DNA of 64,000 nucleotides from an uncultured Bacteroidia bacterium (GTDB lineage: Bacteria > Bacteroidota > Bacteroidia > Bacteroidales > F082): positions 58,252 to 122,251 of the forward strand of contig CADCIH010000004.1 of assembly GCA_902801465.1 (NCBI GenBank), in the 5' to 3' direction. Under the pieces are notes generated by a model that searched no databases, was not told the origin of the DNA, and saw only the letters and a program-made list of their open reading frames with translations. Position numbers and translations under genes: made by a program. Positions 8,579-17,460 of this stretch are shown piece after piece (position 1 is the stretch's first letter; each line of letters opens with the position of its first letter).

Positions 8579-10300
8579 TCACTCAATTCCAGGTAATGCT
8601 GCAATTAATTTTTTTGTGTAATTGTTTTTTGGGTGGTCGAAGAGTTCGTCGGCGTCGTTGTATTCCACGGGTTTGCCGTTGTACATCACAAGCACACGGT
8701 CGCTCATAAAACGAACTACGCTCAGGTCGTGGGAAATAAAGATATAAGTCAAATTCCGTTCCTTTTTCAACCGGTTGAGCAAGTTCAACACCTGGGCCTG
8801 CACCGACACATCAAGAGCCGACACCGACTCGTCGCAGATAACCAGCCTAGGGTTCACCGCCAAGGCGCGAGCGATGCAGATGCGTTGCCTTTGACCTCCA
8901 GAGAACTCATGGGGATACCGGTCGTATTGCGTTGCTTCCAGCCCCACTTGTTCCAGCAATTCGCAAACCATTTGCCGACATTTCTTCCGATCGGTCTCGA
9001 TGCCATGCACTTTCAAAGGTTCAGCGATGGCTTCACCTATTCTGATTCTGGGATTCAATGAGGAGTAGGGGTCTTGAAATACAATTTGGGCTTGTTTCCG
9101 AAACGCTCGCAAATCAGCCTTATTGAGCGCCGTCACCTCCATACCGTCGAACCAGACCTTGCCTCCAGTAGGCTCCTGCAGCCTCAAGATGCTCCGACCG
9201 AGGGTTGTTTTTCCACATCCCGACTCGCCCACCAAGCCAAGGGTTTCACCTTCATAAACCTCCAAGCTGACATCGTCAACAGCCTTCACGTGGTCGTAGA
9301 CACGCCCGAAGATACCTTTCTTTAAAGGATACCAGGTCTGAAGACCCTCCACTTTTAATATGGGATCGTGCGAATACAGTTCCTTCAGGTGCTGTTGCCG
9401 CTGTTCATCGGTGATTTGAAGCTCACGCAAGATTTGTTCCTTGCCACCTTTCCATTGTCCATCGAGGAATTCCTTCACGATGGGCAGTTTTTTGAGACGG
9501 ATCTTCATCGGTGGCCGACAGGCTAGTAAACCTTGTGTATAAGGATGTTGGGGATGTTCCAAAACTTGAGACACCTCCCCCCGTTCCAAAATCTCGCCAT
9601 TGTGCATCACCACCACGTCGTCGGCAATTTCGGCTACCACTCCCAGGTCGTGAGTGATGAACACCATGCCCATACCGGTTTCCTGCTGGAGTTTTCTTAA
9701 TAGGTGAAGAATCTCTTTCTGGACGGTTACATCGAGGGCTGTGGTGGGCTCGTCCGCAATGAGTATTTTTGGGCTGCAGGCAATGGCCATGGCAATCATA
9801 ACGCGCTGTTTCTGTCCCCCGCTGAGCTCATGGGGGTAGCTGTCGAAGATTGCTTCAGGCCGCGGCAACATCACCTGACGGAACAAGGAGATCGCCCGGT
9901 CGCGAGCGGCCTTTTTTGTCACCTTTTCATGTTGAAGGATCATTTCGGTAACTTGTTGACCGCACCGATACACGGGATTGAGCGAAGTCATTGGCTCTTG
10001 GAAAATCATGGCGATGCGTTTGCCTCGTACCTCAGCCATCCGCTTCTCGTTGAAGTCTTTGATATCCACCCCTTCCATTAATATGGCATCTGCTTTCACC
10101 TTGCTGACCTTGGGGTTTAGAAGGTGCATCACCGCGAGATTGCTCACCGACTTTCCCGAGCCCGACTCTCCCACAATGCCCAACGTGCGTCCGGCCATCA
10201 CGTCGAAGTCGATGCCATGAACGACTTCATGCCATTCATCATCGCTAAGGAAATTGATTCGCAGGTTTTTTATTTCTAAAAGAGGTTGAGGCATCTTCAT
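8579..10300 (-). CDS. ABC transporter ATP-binding protein, two fused ATPase domains (oligopeptide type)
   Basis: 573 residues holding two complete ABC ATPase domains, like a DppD-DppF fusion (YejF-like). The first has Walker A GESGSGKS, signature LSGGQKQR and the Walker B segment [12 protein letters not shown]. The second has [16 protein letters not shown] and [11 protein letters not shown]. Oligopeptide/dipeptide-type spacers follow each half. It should power import of peptides or a related solute, but no permease or binding protein lies next to it here. It has its own promoter box. The specificity is inferred from family only. Confidence 0.9.
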   Translation of the reverse strand: MKMPQPLLEIKNLRINFLSDDEWHEVVHGIDFDVMAGRTLGIVGESGSGKSVSNLAVMHLLNPKVSKVKADAILMEGVDIKDFNEKRMAEVRGKRIAMIFQEPMTSLNPVYRCGQQVTEMILQHEKVTKKAARDRAISLFRQVMLPRPEAIFDSYPHELSGGQKQRVMIAMAIACSPKILIADEPTTALDVTVQKEILHLLRKLQQETGMGMVFITHDLGVVAEIADDVVVMHNGEILERGEVSQVLEHPQHPYTQGLLACRPPMKIRLKKLPIVKEFLDGQWKGGKEQILRELQITDEQRQQHLKELYSHDPILKVEGLQTWYPLKKGIFGRVYDHVKAVDDVSLEVYEGETLGLVGESGCGKTTLGRSILRLQEPTGGKVWFDGMEVTALNKADLRAFRKQAQIVFQDPYSSLNPRIRIGEAIAEPLKVHGIETDRKKCRQMVCELLEQVGLEATQYDRYPHEFSGGQRQRICIARALAVNPRLVICDESVSALDVSVQAQVLNLLNRLKKERNLTYIFISHDLSVVRFMSDRVLVMYNGKPVEYNDADELFDHPKNNYTKKLIAALPGIE

Positions 10301-10312
10301 TATTATTTTGAA

Positions 10313-10321
10313 GCAAAAATA
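10313..10321 (-). promoter_or_regulatory. -7 promoter box for the ABC ATPase gene
   Basis: TATTTTTGC on the minus strand, 12 bases before the ATG, so the leader would be very short. Confidence 0.55.
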
Positions 10322-10332
10322 AGAATAAATGC

Positions 10333-11022
10333 CTATTCTTTAAGGTTTTTTATCTCTTTCAGTAACTCAGATATGGTTTTGCGTAGTTCTGAGTTTTCCT
10401 TTTGCAAAACAGCAATCCCTTGATTAGCTGCTTCCAAAGCTTGGTTCTGTTGATTTCGATAATTGAGTCGAACAGCGGTCATTCTTTCCTTTATACCTCC
10501 TTCCATAATAAACTCTTTTTCTTTTTTCTTTTGATAAGTCATTAACATCTTATCCACCATTCGACATAGGCTAATGCCAATATTACACATTTCCTCGTTA
10601 GTCCATTTATTAAAAAAAGGATCGTAATCTGAAAGAAGATTATGGCTACGACAAAAAGTTAACATTCCATTAAAGCGTGGATGATCCTTAGTCCATTTTA
10701 TTAATTTATGGCTTATTATATAGTCTTCGTAATCCTCCAATAGTTCTTGAATACTGGCTCGTGCAACATTGAGCAACTTTAGTTCCATTTCCGTTGAAGT
10801 CACACCATCCGCAGAGCCCTCAACAATATTCTGTTTTCCCGATCGGGCTGCCTGAACCATTTGATCAACGGTTCTATCCCCATAAATGGGTAAAAATCTT
10901 TTCGTAAAGACATAAGTCATCTGATATAGCACGACTGCTTTTTGGTAAAACCACAAGTTCTTCCAATTCGTTTGTGTTTTTAATACTGATTCTATTCTTT
11001 TTACTGGGTTTTTATAAATCAT
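10333..11022 (-). CDS. Four-helix-bundle (S23/IVP-like) protein with C-terminal coiled coil
   Basis: 229 residues from the ATG at 11022, chosen because it begins MIYKNPVKR and is preceded by AAGAAGAA. An upstream TTG at 11046 is less likely. Residues about 20-150 match the four-helix-bundle family related to proteins encoded in 23S rRNA intervening sequences (WFYQKAVVLYQMTYVFTKRF, then ARSGKQNIVEGSAD). The C-terminus is a Gln/Glu/Leu coiled coil ending in ISELLKEIKNLKE. It is free-standing, with no rRNA nearby. The gene is visibly more AT-rich than its neighbours, which may indicate recent arrival. Function unknown. Confidence 0.75.
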   Translation of the reverse strand: MIYKNPVKRIESVLKTQTNWKNLWFYQKAVVLYQMTYVFTKRFLPIYGDRTVDQMVQAARSGKQNIVEGSADGVTSTEMELKLLNVARASIQELLEDYEDYIISHKLIKWTKDHPRFNGMLTFCRSHNLLSDYDPFFNKWTNEEMCNIGISLCRMVDKMLMTYQKKKEKEFIMEGGIKERMTAVRLNYRNQQNQALEAANQGIAVLQKENSELRKTISELLKEIKNLKE

Positions 11023-11048
11023 AATGTTCTTCTTTTTTATTTTCAATT

Positions 11049-11067
11049 AATCTAGAAGTTCTAGATT
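11049..11067. promoter_or_regulatory. 19-base perfect palindrome between comF and the four-helix gene
   Basis: AATCTAGAA-G-TTCTAGATT, perfectly symmetric around 11058. It lies upstream of the four-helix-bundle gene and downstream of comF on the same strand. There is no following T run, so an operator is more likely than a terminator. The binding protein is unknown. Confidence 0.4.
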
Positions 11068-11084
11068 ATCTAGTATAGCAAATT

Positions 11085-11780
11085 TCACCGCCCAGCACAT
11101 GCAGCCGTAGCGCAGCCAATGGTGATGCCTTGTACCACAGACAACCTCAAGGCACAGGCTTCCAAGGTGGCCCCCGTGGTCAACACATCATCGATAAGCA
11201 ATACGTATTTACCTTCAAGCTGAGCCGCTTTCCTTAATTCAAAAATATCCTTTACGTTTAGCCAGCGCTCCTCTTTGCCCTTGTGCGTCTGAGTGGAAGT
11301 GTTCACCGAACGCACCAGAAAACCTTCGCCAATCGGGATTCCCGTCACATCAAAAACACCTTGGGCAATCATCATGCTCTGGTTGTAGCCTCGTTCCTTC
11401 TCTCGTTTGGGATGCAACGGCACCGGGATCAAAAAATCAAGCCCCTGAAACAGTGGCGCTTCCTTAATGCTCTTGCCCAACTCCTGGCCCAGAAAAACAC
11501 CCGCCTCGGCATTACCCTTGTATTTCAGTTCATGAATAAGATGTTGAACCTTGCCTTCCTTGGAAAAGAAAAAGCACGAGGTCACAGCCTTCAACCGCAC
11601 TTTGCCGTAAAACAAACGTGCCAAAGGATTGTCTTCGTTAAGTTCATATCCGGTTTTGGGCAACAAACTTCGGCAACGGGTGCAAACCAGCTTTTCCCAC
11701 CGGAACAATGGTGTACCACAAGCGGCGCACACAGTAGGATACATTAATCCTATAATAGAATTAATAAAATTAAATTTCAT
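11085..11780 (-). CDS. comF: ComF family phosphoribosyltransferase-like protein
   Basis: 231 residues. The N-terminus has a zinc-binding Cys quartet (CAAC ... CTRC). A PRTase fold follows, with IPVPLHPKREKERGYNQS and the PRPP-binding loop VLLIDDVLTTGAT near residue 195. ComF proteins are linked with DNA uptake or recombination, though many bacteria with no known competence carry one. A TATATTTGC promoter box lies 18 bases upstream. Confidence 0.92.
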   Translation of the reverse strand: MKFNFINSIIGLMYPTVCAACGTPLFRWEKLVCTRCRSLLPKTGYELNEDNPLARLFYGKVRLKAVTSCFFFSKEGKVQHLIHELKYKGNAEAGVFLGQELGKSIKEAPLFQGLDFLIPVPLHPKREKERGYNQSMMIAQGVFDVTGIPIGEGFLVRSVNTSTQTHKGKEERWLNVKDIFELRKAAQLEGKYVLLIDDVLTTGATLEACALRLSVVQGITIGCATAACAGR

Positions 11781-11798
11781 TTATAGTCAAATTTGACT

Positions 11799-11807
11799 GC
11801 AAATATA
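11799..11807 (-). promoter_or_regulatory. -7 promoter box for comF
   Basis: TATATTTGC on the minus strand, 18 bases before the ATG, in the short gap after the preceding gene. Confidence 0.6.
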
Positions 11808-11812
11808 GAAAT

Positions 11813-12508
11813 TTAATTTATTGTATCATAAATATAAAAATTATATTCCACCGAATAATCCATCGAATCGGGAAGCAGTTCGTCCGTTCGTCCCTGCTCG
11901 CGCAAGATTTCGTTGAACATTCGTCTGTTACGAAGCAGCTTGTTCTGTCGTCGGACGCTAGGATTGAAATGGTCGTACATATATTGTATCGGGCTCGCCG
12001 TAAAACCACCATTCTCAAAATTAAAATACGGATCACGTTTCCTGCCGCTCTGCATACCAGCCAGTTCTTCATTAAGTTTTTGTATTTCACGAGGAACGGG
12101 CTTGGAGGGCATGTCGATAATCATCTGTTTGAAAGTCTTGTAATCGTAGAAGGGAAACACCGTGACTTCTTTCAACATGATAGTATCGCGTTCCAATACA
12201 ATCTGCATTGTGTCGACCTCCAAGGTTGAATCCACGGGGATCAGTTTTCTGGCATAACCCAAACAGCTGACCCAGAGTGTATCCACCATCCTTGCGGGAA
12301 TCAGAAACACCCCATCGCGATTCGAAATGGTGCCACAATGCCCCATCTTGCTGATTACGTGGGTGTTGCTAATTGGAAGAAGACTATCGGAAGTAACTAT
12401 CTTTCCCAATATCGGCATCCTTTTCTCCACATTCAAAACATCATCTCCTTGGGCGAAAAGCCTAAGGACCGAAAAAAACATTGCCAATATGAAAAGATAA
12501 CGTTTCAC
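11813..12508 (-). CDS. Exported protein with carboxypeptidase-regulatory-like domain
   Basis: 231 residues. Signal peptide ends LFA before Gln. Residues about 30-115 form a CarboxypepD_reg-like beta-sandwich (ILGKIVTSDSLLPISNTHV ... GVFLIPA ... LGYARKLIPV), a fold common at the N-terminus of TonB-dependent receptors. The C-terminal half (KEVTVFPFYDYKTFKQMI onward) is shared by many Bacteroidetes proteins of unknown function. It is probably periplasmic or at the inner face of the outer membrane. It follows DUF3109 after 9 bases, so the two are probably one operon. Confidence 0.8.
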   Translation of the reverse strand: MKRYLFILAMFFSVLRLFAQGDDVLNVEKRMPILGKIVTSDSLLPISNTHVISKMGHCGTISNRDGVFLIPARMVDTLWVSCLGYARKLIPVDSTLEVDTMQIVLERDTIMLKEVTVFPFYDYKTFKQMIIDMPSKPVPREIQKLNEELAGMQSGRKRDPYFNFENGGFTASPIQYMYDHFNPSVRRQNKLLRNRRMFNEILREQGRTDELLPDSMDYSVEYNFYIYDTIN

Positions 12509-12517
12509 TAAAACCCT

Positions 12518-13087
12518 TTAACGTTGTTCTCCTTGAATTATTATCTCCAATCTTCGGTACCAGTCCTCACCGAACTTGCGAATCATGGGTCCTTTGAGGA
12601 ATTTCCAAAGCGGGATACCTTCTTTCTCGCCTTTGCGCTTGGCAGGGACGCAGACACTCCATTCATGGTAGAGGATGTGGGTGAGGCCATCCTTTTCCAC
12701 CAAGCGGATAGGGTAGAGGTGGCATGAAATGGGCTTCCAGAAATCGCATTTGCCCTCTAGATAGGCCTTTTCGATGGCGCAGAGGGCCGTACCGTTCTCG
12801 TGGAAATAGACGAAAGCGCATTCCGCACCATTTACCAATGGCGTGACAAGTTCGCCCGTTTCGTCATAATCGTAGACATCGTTTTCTTCTATTACTTTGA
12901 TGCCTTCGGGCCTCATATAGGGTTTGATGGCTTCGAGGTTTTCTTCAATCTGTTCTATCTCAGAGGCTTCCAAAGGAGCTCCGGCATCACCTTCGACGCA
13001 ACACCAGCCTTTGCAACGAGGAAGGTCGCAGCAAAACTTGGCGTTCAGGAATTCGTCGGATATAACTATGTTGTCTAAAATAATCAT
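12518..13087 (-). CDS. DUF3109 family protein
   Basis: 189 residues from the ATG at 13087 (MIILDNIVISDEFLNAKF), the usual family start. The frame is open further upstream, but that part overlaps the promoter. Conserved Cys-rich motifs include CCDLPRCKGWCC, ECAFVY, CAIEKAYLEGKCDFWKPISCHLYPI, suggesting metal or Fe-S binding. The family is typical of Bacteroidetes and has no assigned reaction. The -7 box ends 4 bases before the ATG, so the mRNA is probably leaderless or nearly so. Confidence 0.88.
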   Translation of the reverse strand: MIILDNIVISDEFLNAKFCCDLPRCKGWCCVEGDAGAPLEASEIEQIEENLEAIKPYMRPEGIKVIEENDVYDYDETGELVTPLVNGAECAFVYFHENGTALCAIEKAYLEGKCDFWKPISCHLYPIRLVEKDGLTHILYHEWSVCVPAKRKGEKEGIPLWKFLKGPMIRKFGEDWYRRLEIIIQGEQR

Positions 13088-13091
13088 GTTT

Positions 13092-13100
13092 GCAAAGATA
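13092..13100 (-). promoter_or_regulatory. -7 promoter box for DUF3109, interlocked with the argF promoter
   Basis: TATCTTTGC on the minus strand. Its complement GCAAAGATA overlaps TTTGC at 13089-13093, which is the likely -33 element for argF on the other strand. Confidence 0.65.
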
Positions 13101-13113
13101 AAAGAAAAATGAC

Positions 13114-13122
13114 TAATTTTGC
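13114..13122 (+). promoter_or_regulatory. -7 promoter box for argF
   Basis: TAATTTTGC on the plus strand, 20 bases after TTTGC (13089-13093), the classic Bacteroidetes -33/-7 layout. A short TTAATTCTAAATTC run fills the leader. Confidence 0.75.
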
Positions 13123-13181
13123 ACCCGAATTCCAAAAGGAATCTCTTAATTCTAAATTCATCATTCTAAATTAATAAAAAC

Positions 13182-14183
13182 ATGGCTTTTAACCTCAGAA
13201 ACAGAAACTTCCTGAAGTTGTTGGACTTCACTCCGGAAGAGATCAAGTTTTTCCTGAAGCTGGCCGCCGACCTTAAGGCCGCCAAGTATGCAGGCACCGA
13301 ACAACCCCACCTCACGGGCAAGAACATCGCCCTGATTTTCGAAAAGACCTCGACACGCACCCGTTGCGCTTTTGAAGTCGCCGCCAAGGACCAGGGTGCA
13401 CACGTCACCTACCTCGGCCCCACTGGCTCACAGATCGGCGTCAAGGAATCGATGAAGGACACCGCCCGCGTTTTGGGTCGCATGTTCGACGGCATCGAGT
13501 ACCGTGGCTTCGAGCAGACCATCGTTGAAGAACTTGCTCAATACGCTGGCGTGCCGGTTTGGAACGGCCTCACCAACGAGTTCCACCCCACCCAGATCCT
13601 CGCCGACTTCCTCACCATGATGGAACACAGCGACAAACCCCTCAACCAGGTCACCTTCGCCTACTGCGGTGATGCCCGTTTCAACATGGGTAACTCACTG
13701 ATGGTGGGTGGTGCCAAGATGGGCATGGACGTCCGCATCGTGGCTCCAAAACAACTCCAACCCAGCAAGGAACTCATCGACACTTGCAAGAAGATCGCCA
13801 AGGAAACCGGCGCCAAGGTCACTGTGACCGACGATGTGAAGAAGGGCGTCAAGGGCTGCGACTTCCTTTACACCGACGTGTGGGTATCAATGGGTGAACC
13901 CGATGAAGTTTGGAAACAGCGCATCGACCTCCTCATGCCTTACCAGGTGAACAAAGAAATGATGAAGGCCACTGGCAACCCGAACTGCAAGTTCATGCAC
14001 TGCCTGCCCGCTTACCATAACCTTGAGACCAAGGTCGGTCGCGACGTACATCAGAAGTTCGGTTTGAACGGCATCGAAGTCACCGAAGATGTGTTCGAGA
14101 GCAAGAACAGCATCGTCTTTGACGAAGCCGAGAACCGCATGCACACCATCAAGGCCGTCATGGTGGCCACGTTGGGAGACTAA
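13182..14183 (+). CDS. argF: Ornithine carbamoyltransferase
   Basis: 333 residues. Transfers the carbamoyl group from carbamoyl phosphate to ornithine to give citrulline in arginine synthesis. Carbamoyl-phosphate motif STRTRCAFE is at about residues 56-64, HPTQILAD at about 133-140, and the ornithine-side motif HCLPAYH near 271. The HPTQ and HCLPA pattern favours a true ornithine enzyme over the N-succinyl- or N-acetylornithine transcarbamylases known in some Bacteroidetes, though substrate needs testing. No other arg gene is adjacent. The stop is followed by a class B inverted repeat. Confidence 0.93.
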   Translation: MAFNLRNRNFLKLLDFTPEEIKFFLKLAADLKAAKYAGTEQPHLTGKNIALIFEKTSTRTRCAFEVAAKDQGAHVTYLGPTGSQIGVKESMKDTARVLGRMFDGIEYRGFEQTIVEELAQYAGVPVWNGLTNEFHPTQILADFLTMMEHSDKPLNQVTFAYCGDARFNMGNSLMVGGAKMGMDVRIVAPKQLQPSKELIDTCKKIAKETGAKVTVTDDVKKGVKGCDFLYTDVWVSMGEPDEVWKQRIDLLMPYQVNKEMMKATGNPNCKFMHCLPAYHNLETKVGRDVHQKFGLNGIEVTEDVFESKNSIVFDEAENRMHTIKAVMVATLGD

Positions 14184-14279
14184 CTTTAATTAAGAATTAA
14201 GAATTCGGAATTAAGAATTTAGAGGGAGCTCTCTGTTAATTCTTAATTCCGAATTCCGAATTCTTAATTCTTAATTTAT
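14184..14279. repeat. Class B repeat (TTAAGAATTCGGAATTAAG type), inverted
   Basis: AATTAAGAATTAAGAATTCGG units run to about 14220. After a short GAGGGAGCTCTC palindrome the reverse complement returns to 14279. The block lies between convergent argF and the M28 peptidase gene, whose stop codon (TAA within AATTAAG) is part of it. It probably forms a long hairpin acting on both transcripts. Confidence 0.85.
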
Positions 14280-15485
14280 CACCACTTTCTCAGTTAAGAG
14301 ATTGTTGTCGGTGCTTAATACCCGAACGAAATAAACCCCAGGAACCAAAAAACCTACATCAAGCACACATTCCTCGCCAAAACAGGAATGTGAAGTTTTT
14401 CTTTGCCCCAACAAATCATAGATTTCAACCTGCCGCATCGGAATGCCTCCAATTACAAGTGTTCCCGATGAGGGATTGGGGTAAACCTTCAAGTGGTCGT
14501 CGGCATCATCGTCTACCCCGTTGGAAATCAATCCTGCGAGAGTGGCCACCAAACCCAGGTTGAGTTCGGTGAACCGCTTGACTTGGTCCATGTTGTTGAC
14601 ACTGACACCGAGGAGGTCGTTGGGCGTATGGATGAAGGGTGAGCTATGGTGCGTGTTTTCAAAAGGATGCACGGCGGCATAACCATTGCGGTTGAACGAG
14701 GAATAGTCGCTGTCGCCCCAAGTGAGCCAGTCCTGCCAAATAGGCATTTCAGGAAAATAGACATGGCTGAAGTTAAACACATAGTCACCAATGATGGAGT
14801 CGCGCGTGGTAAACATCAAATTGACGTGAATATCGGAGCCTGGCTCAAGATAGCCGATCATGTCGAGATTGAAATACCCCACAATGTCGAGCCTTTGGTC
14901 GGCACAATCCTTGGCGAAAGCTGCACTGCCTTTCAACCCAACTTCCTCGGCGGCCCAGCCGCAATAAATGATGGATCGTTCAAAGGTGCAGTGGCTGAGC
15001 AATCGGGCCGTCTCAATAATACCCGACGAACCCGAGGCGTTGTCGTCGGCCCCTGGAGCGCGTAACGAATCGGGGTGACCCGGACTGTTGTTATATGAGT
15101 CGTAATGCGCCCCACATACGACATATTCATCAGGATAGACCAATCCCCGTTGAATGGCGATCACATTGTCGGATGTCTCATAAACCGTGTCGTGATGGGT
15201 GAATTGGAAGTCATGCAAAAAAACGGAATCGAAACCCATGTCACGATAAGTTTCATAGAGCCAGTCCTGCACTTCGTAAACCATCCGGCTGTCCCACCGG
15301 CGGGTATGATACGACTGCATGTGGTCGATGGTCGCTTCCAAGCTGTCTTTCGACACCTGGTTCATCAATTGCCTCACCCGAACATCCTCCTCCTGAATCA
15401 TAGGATAGGAGTGTTCAAACAGGTGCTGCGCCTGACCCAAAAAGGCAGACATTACAAAAAACACCCCCAATAAAAACCTCTTCAT
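14271..15485 (-). CDS. M28 family peptidase with T9SS sorting domain
   Basis: 404 residues from the ATG at 15485 (MKRFLLGVFFVMSAFLG), a clear signal peptide followed by Gln. The open frame continues 34 codons upstream, but that part is only class A/E repeat. Two-zinc aminopeptidase ligands are visible: GAHYDS, APGADDNASG, AAEEVG, LDMIGY and HTPNDLL. A T9SS type A domain ends the protein (VYPNPSSGTLVI ... LTEKVVIN). It probably trims peptides at the cell surface. It follows tsaB on the same strand, and the 85-base gap is filled by repeats. Confidence 0.9.
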   Translation of the reverse strand: MKRFLLGVFFVMSAFLGQAQHLFEHSYPMIQEEDVRVRQLMNQVSKDSLEATIDHMQSYHTRRWDSRMVYEVQDWLYETYRDMGFDSVFLHDFQFTHHDTVYETSDNVIAIQRGLVYPDEYVVCGAHYDSYNNSPGHPDSLRAPGADDNASGSSGIIETARLLSHCTFERSIIYCGWAAEEVGLKGSAAFAKDCADQRLDIVGYFNLDMIGYLEPGSDIHVNLMFTTRDSIIGDYVFNFSHVYFPEMPIWQDWLTWGDSDYSSFNRNGYAAVHPFENTHHSSPFIHTPNDLLGVSVNNMDQVKRFTELNLGLVATLAGLISNGVDDDADDHLKVYPNPSSGTLVIGGIPMRQVEIYDLLGQRKTSHSCFGEECVLDVGFLVPGVYFVRVLSTDNNLLTEKVVIN

Positions 15486-15487
15486 CT

Positions 15488-15570
15488 TAACTTTCCGTTT
15501 TACCTCCCGTTCGGTCGGTGAGCCCTTCGGGGTTCCGTTCTCCGTTTTCCGTTCTCCGTTTTCCACTCCC
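15488..15570. repeat. Class A repeats flanking a class E unit
   Basis: TTTCCGTTTT and TTCCGTTCTCCGTTTTCC runs surround the class E unit at 15502-15535. The block fills the gap between the tsaB stop and the M28 start. Confidence 0.85.
15502..15535. repeat. Class E repeat, copy 2
   Basis: Nearly identical to 1151-1185, with one base change near the centre. Read in the frame upstream of the M28 gene it gives GTPKGSPTEREVK, almost the same peptide as the RNase R tail. Confidence 0.8.
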
Positions 15571-16296
15571 TCACAGTCCTTTGACATGCGGCTTTCCAGC
15601 TACAAAATCCTTCAGATAAAACGGCTCAAAATAAGCCACATCCACATAATCACCCGATTTCAAAGCCTGGTCGGAAAGTGCAGCCATATAGGATGCAGAT
15701 GGAGTAAAGTCATCAATTATATTAATATTAGGACTATTGCCAAACAATGATTTCAGTTTGGGAGCGCCATCGCCGAAAAGCCAGAAATGGGGGTCGGAAG
15801 AAGGAACCCCGCAGGGCTCACCGTCAGGATGAGAGATAAAACGGAAGTTTTCGTCGAAAACAACGGCTTCCGTGTCTTTTTTCCTGTTGAGGTTTGCGTC
15901 AAAAACAGCGCAATAAGCTTCCATCCTGCGGGCGTCGATCATCGGCACCAGCAAGTCGTTCGGTTGAAGTTTATTGCCCAGCCGGTCTTTCATCCCGGAT
16001 GCCATGGCCTCCAAGGTATCAACGGCCAGCAAAGGCAGTCCGGCGGCATAACAAACACCCTTGGCCGTGCTCACGCCAATGCGCAAACCCGTGTAGGAGC
16101 CTGGTCCCTTGCTTACCGCAACGGCGTCCAACTGTGAATAGCCGATGCCCACCTCGTCCATCACCTCCTTGATGAAAATGGTGATTTTCTCCGAATGGGC
16201 GTTCTGTCCCTGACACTCGCGCAAAGCCAGGGTCTTCACCCCGTCGTTTAAGGCAACGGAACATGTTGAGGTGGCTGTTTCAAGACATAGTATCAT
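15571..16296 (-). CDS. tsaB: tRNA threonylcarbamoyladenosine biosynthesis protein TsaB
   Basis: 241 residues from the ATG at 16296 (MILCLETATSTCSVAL). The longer open frame would run through the promoter. The ASKHA-fold start ILCLETAT and the segment KGPGSYTGLRIGVSTAKG are diagnostic. TsaB is the non-catalytic partner of TsaD/TsaE in making t6A37 on ANN-reading tRNAs. Divergent from galE with interlocked promoters. Confidence 0.92.
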   Translation of the reverse strand: MILCLETATSTCSVALNDGVKTLALRECQGQNAHSEKITIFIKEVMDEVGIGYSQLDAVAVSKGPGSYTGLRIGVSTAKGVCYAAGLPLLAVDTLEAMASGMKDRLGNKLQPNDLLVPMIDARRMEAYCAVFDANLNRKKDTEAVVFDENFRFISHPDGEPCGVPSSDPHFWLFGDGAPKLKSLFGNSPNINIIDDFTPSASYMAALSDQALKSGDYVDVAYFEPFYLKDFVAGKPHVKGL

Positions 16297-16312
16297 TTTG
16301 GTAATTTTTTTT

Positions 16313-16321
16313 GCAAAAATA
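16313..16321 (-). promoter_or_regulatory. -7 promoter box for tsaB
   Basis: TATTTTTGC on the minus strand, 16 bases before the ATG. It overlaps the TTTGC that serves as the -33 element of galE. Confidence 0.6.
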
Positions 16322-16331
16322 AGAAATTTTG

Positions 16332-16340
16332 TATCTTTGT
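16332..16340 (+). promoter_or_regulatory. -7 promoter box for galE
   Basis: TATCTTTGT on the plus strand, 17 bases after TTTGC (16310-16314) and 20 bases before the galE ATG. Confidence 0.7.
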
Positions 16341-16360
16341 AGGTTCTAAAATGGAATAAT

Positions 16361-17380
16361 ATGCGAATTTTAGTCACCGGAGGCTCCGGTTATATCGGCT
16401 CCCACACTTTGATTGAGCTGCATCAGGCCGGACACGAGACCGTGGTCGTTGACAACCTTTCCAACTCCAACCCTGTCTCGTTGAATCGAGTTGAAGAGAT
16501 CATCGGAAAAAAGATACCTTTTCATCAAGTCGATATCCGTGACCGCGAAGGTCTCAACCAAGTGATGGACCAATATCATTTCGACGCTTGCATCCATTTT
16601 GCGGGACTGAAAGCTGTTGGCGAAAGTGTCGAGAAACCCTGGGAATATTATGAGAACAACATCGGCGGCACCCTTGTCCTGCTTGATGTCATGCGCCAAC
16701 ACGGTTGCAAAAACATCATCTTTTCCTCGTCGGCTACGGTGTATGGCGACCCGGCTGTCATCCCCATCACAGAAGAATGCCCGAAAGGCCATTGCACCAA
16801 CCCTTATGGACAGACCAAAAGCATGCTTGAGGAGATCCTTATGGACATGCAACGCGCCGACAAGGAATGGAATATCGTGCTGTTGCGCTATTTCAACCCC
16901 ATCGGAGCCCACCCGAGCGGCAGGATAGGGGAGAACCCCAACGGCATCCCCAACAACCTGATGCCTTACGTCACCCAAGTGGCCGTAGGCAAACGTCCCG
17001 AACTAGGCGTGTTCGGCGATGACTATCCCACCCCTGACGGTACCGGCGTGCGCGACTTCATCCATGTGGTCGACCTTGCCAAAGGCCATGTGGCCGCACT
17101 CAAAGCCATTGAGCGAAACTGCGGATGCGCCATCTATAACCTTGGCACAGGTCAAGGCTATTCGGTACTCCAACTGGTCAAGACCTTCGAAAAAGTCAAC
17201 GGTATCAAGATCCCCTATAGCATCAAACCCAGAAGAGCCGGCGACATCGCCACATGCTACTCCAATCCCGCCAAAGCGGAACGCGAACTAGGATGGAAAG
17301 CGCAGTATGGACTGGAGGAGATGTGCAGAGACGCATGGAACTGGCAGAAGAAGAACCCGGAGGGGTATGGGGAGAGATAA
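16361..17380 (+). CDS. galE: UDP-glucose 4-epimerase
   Basis: 339-residue extended short-chain dehydrogenase. Interconverts UDP-glucose and UDP-galactose, and often the GlcNAc forms, with bound NAD. NAD-binding GGSGYIGSH at about residues 7-15, SSSATVYG at about 123, catalytic Tyr/Lys in NPYGQTK at about 150, and the [12 protein letters not shown] substrate segment. First gene of a plus-strand glycan-precursor run. Its last codons (AGA TAA) merge into a class C repeat. Confidence 0.95.
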   Translation: MRILVTGGSGYIGSHTLIELHQAGHETVVVDNLSNSNPVSLNRVEEIIGKKIPFHQVDIRDREGLNQVMDQYHFDACIHFAGLKAVGESVEKPWEYYENNIGGTLVLLDVMRQHGCKNIIFSSSATVYGDPAVIPITEECPKGHCTNPYGQTKSMLEEILMDMQRADKEWNIVLLRYFNPIGAHPSGRIGENPNGIPNNLMPYVTQVAVGKRPELGVFGDDYPTPDGTGVRDFIHVVDLAKGHVAALKAIERNCGCAIYNLGTGQGYSVLQLVKTFEKVNGIKIPYSIKPRRAGDIATCYSNPAKAERELGWKAQYGLEEMCRDAWNWQKKNPEGYGER

Positions 17381-17446
17381 AAGATAAAAGATAAGAGATA
17401 AAAGATAAAAGATAAGAGATAAAAGATAAAAGATAAAATTTGCGCG
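17375..17446. repeat. Class C repeat (AGATAAAAGATAAG type)
   Basis: About nine tandem GATAAAA/GATAAGA units beginning with the Arg codon and stop of galE (AGA TAA). The same repeat occurs reversed at 42205-42236, again at a gene's AGA TAA end. Confidence 0.85.
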
Positions 17447-17460
17447 TAAATAATAAATAA

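Noticed and set aside
10333-11022. 23S rRNA intervening sequence
   Set aside because: The protein resembles IVS-encoded proteins, but no rRNA sequence flanks it.
15486-15587. 34-residue N-terminal extension of the M28 peptidase
   Set aside because: It consists only of class A/E repeat translation and would place a signal peptide internally. The ATG at 15485 starts a normal signal peptide.
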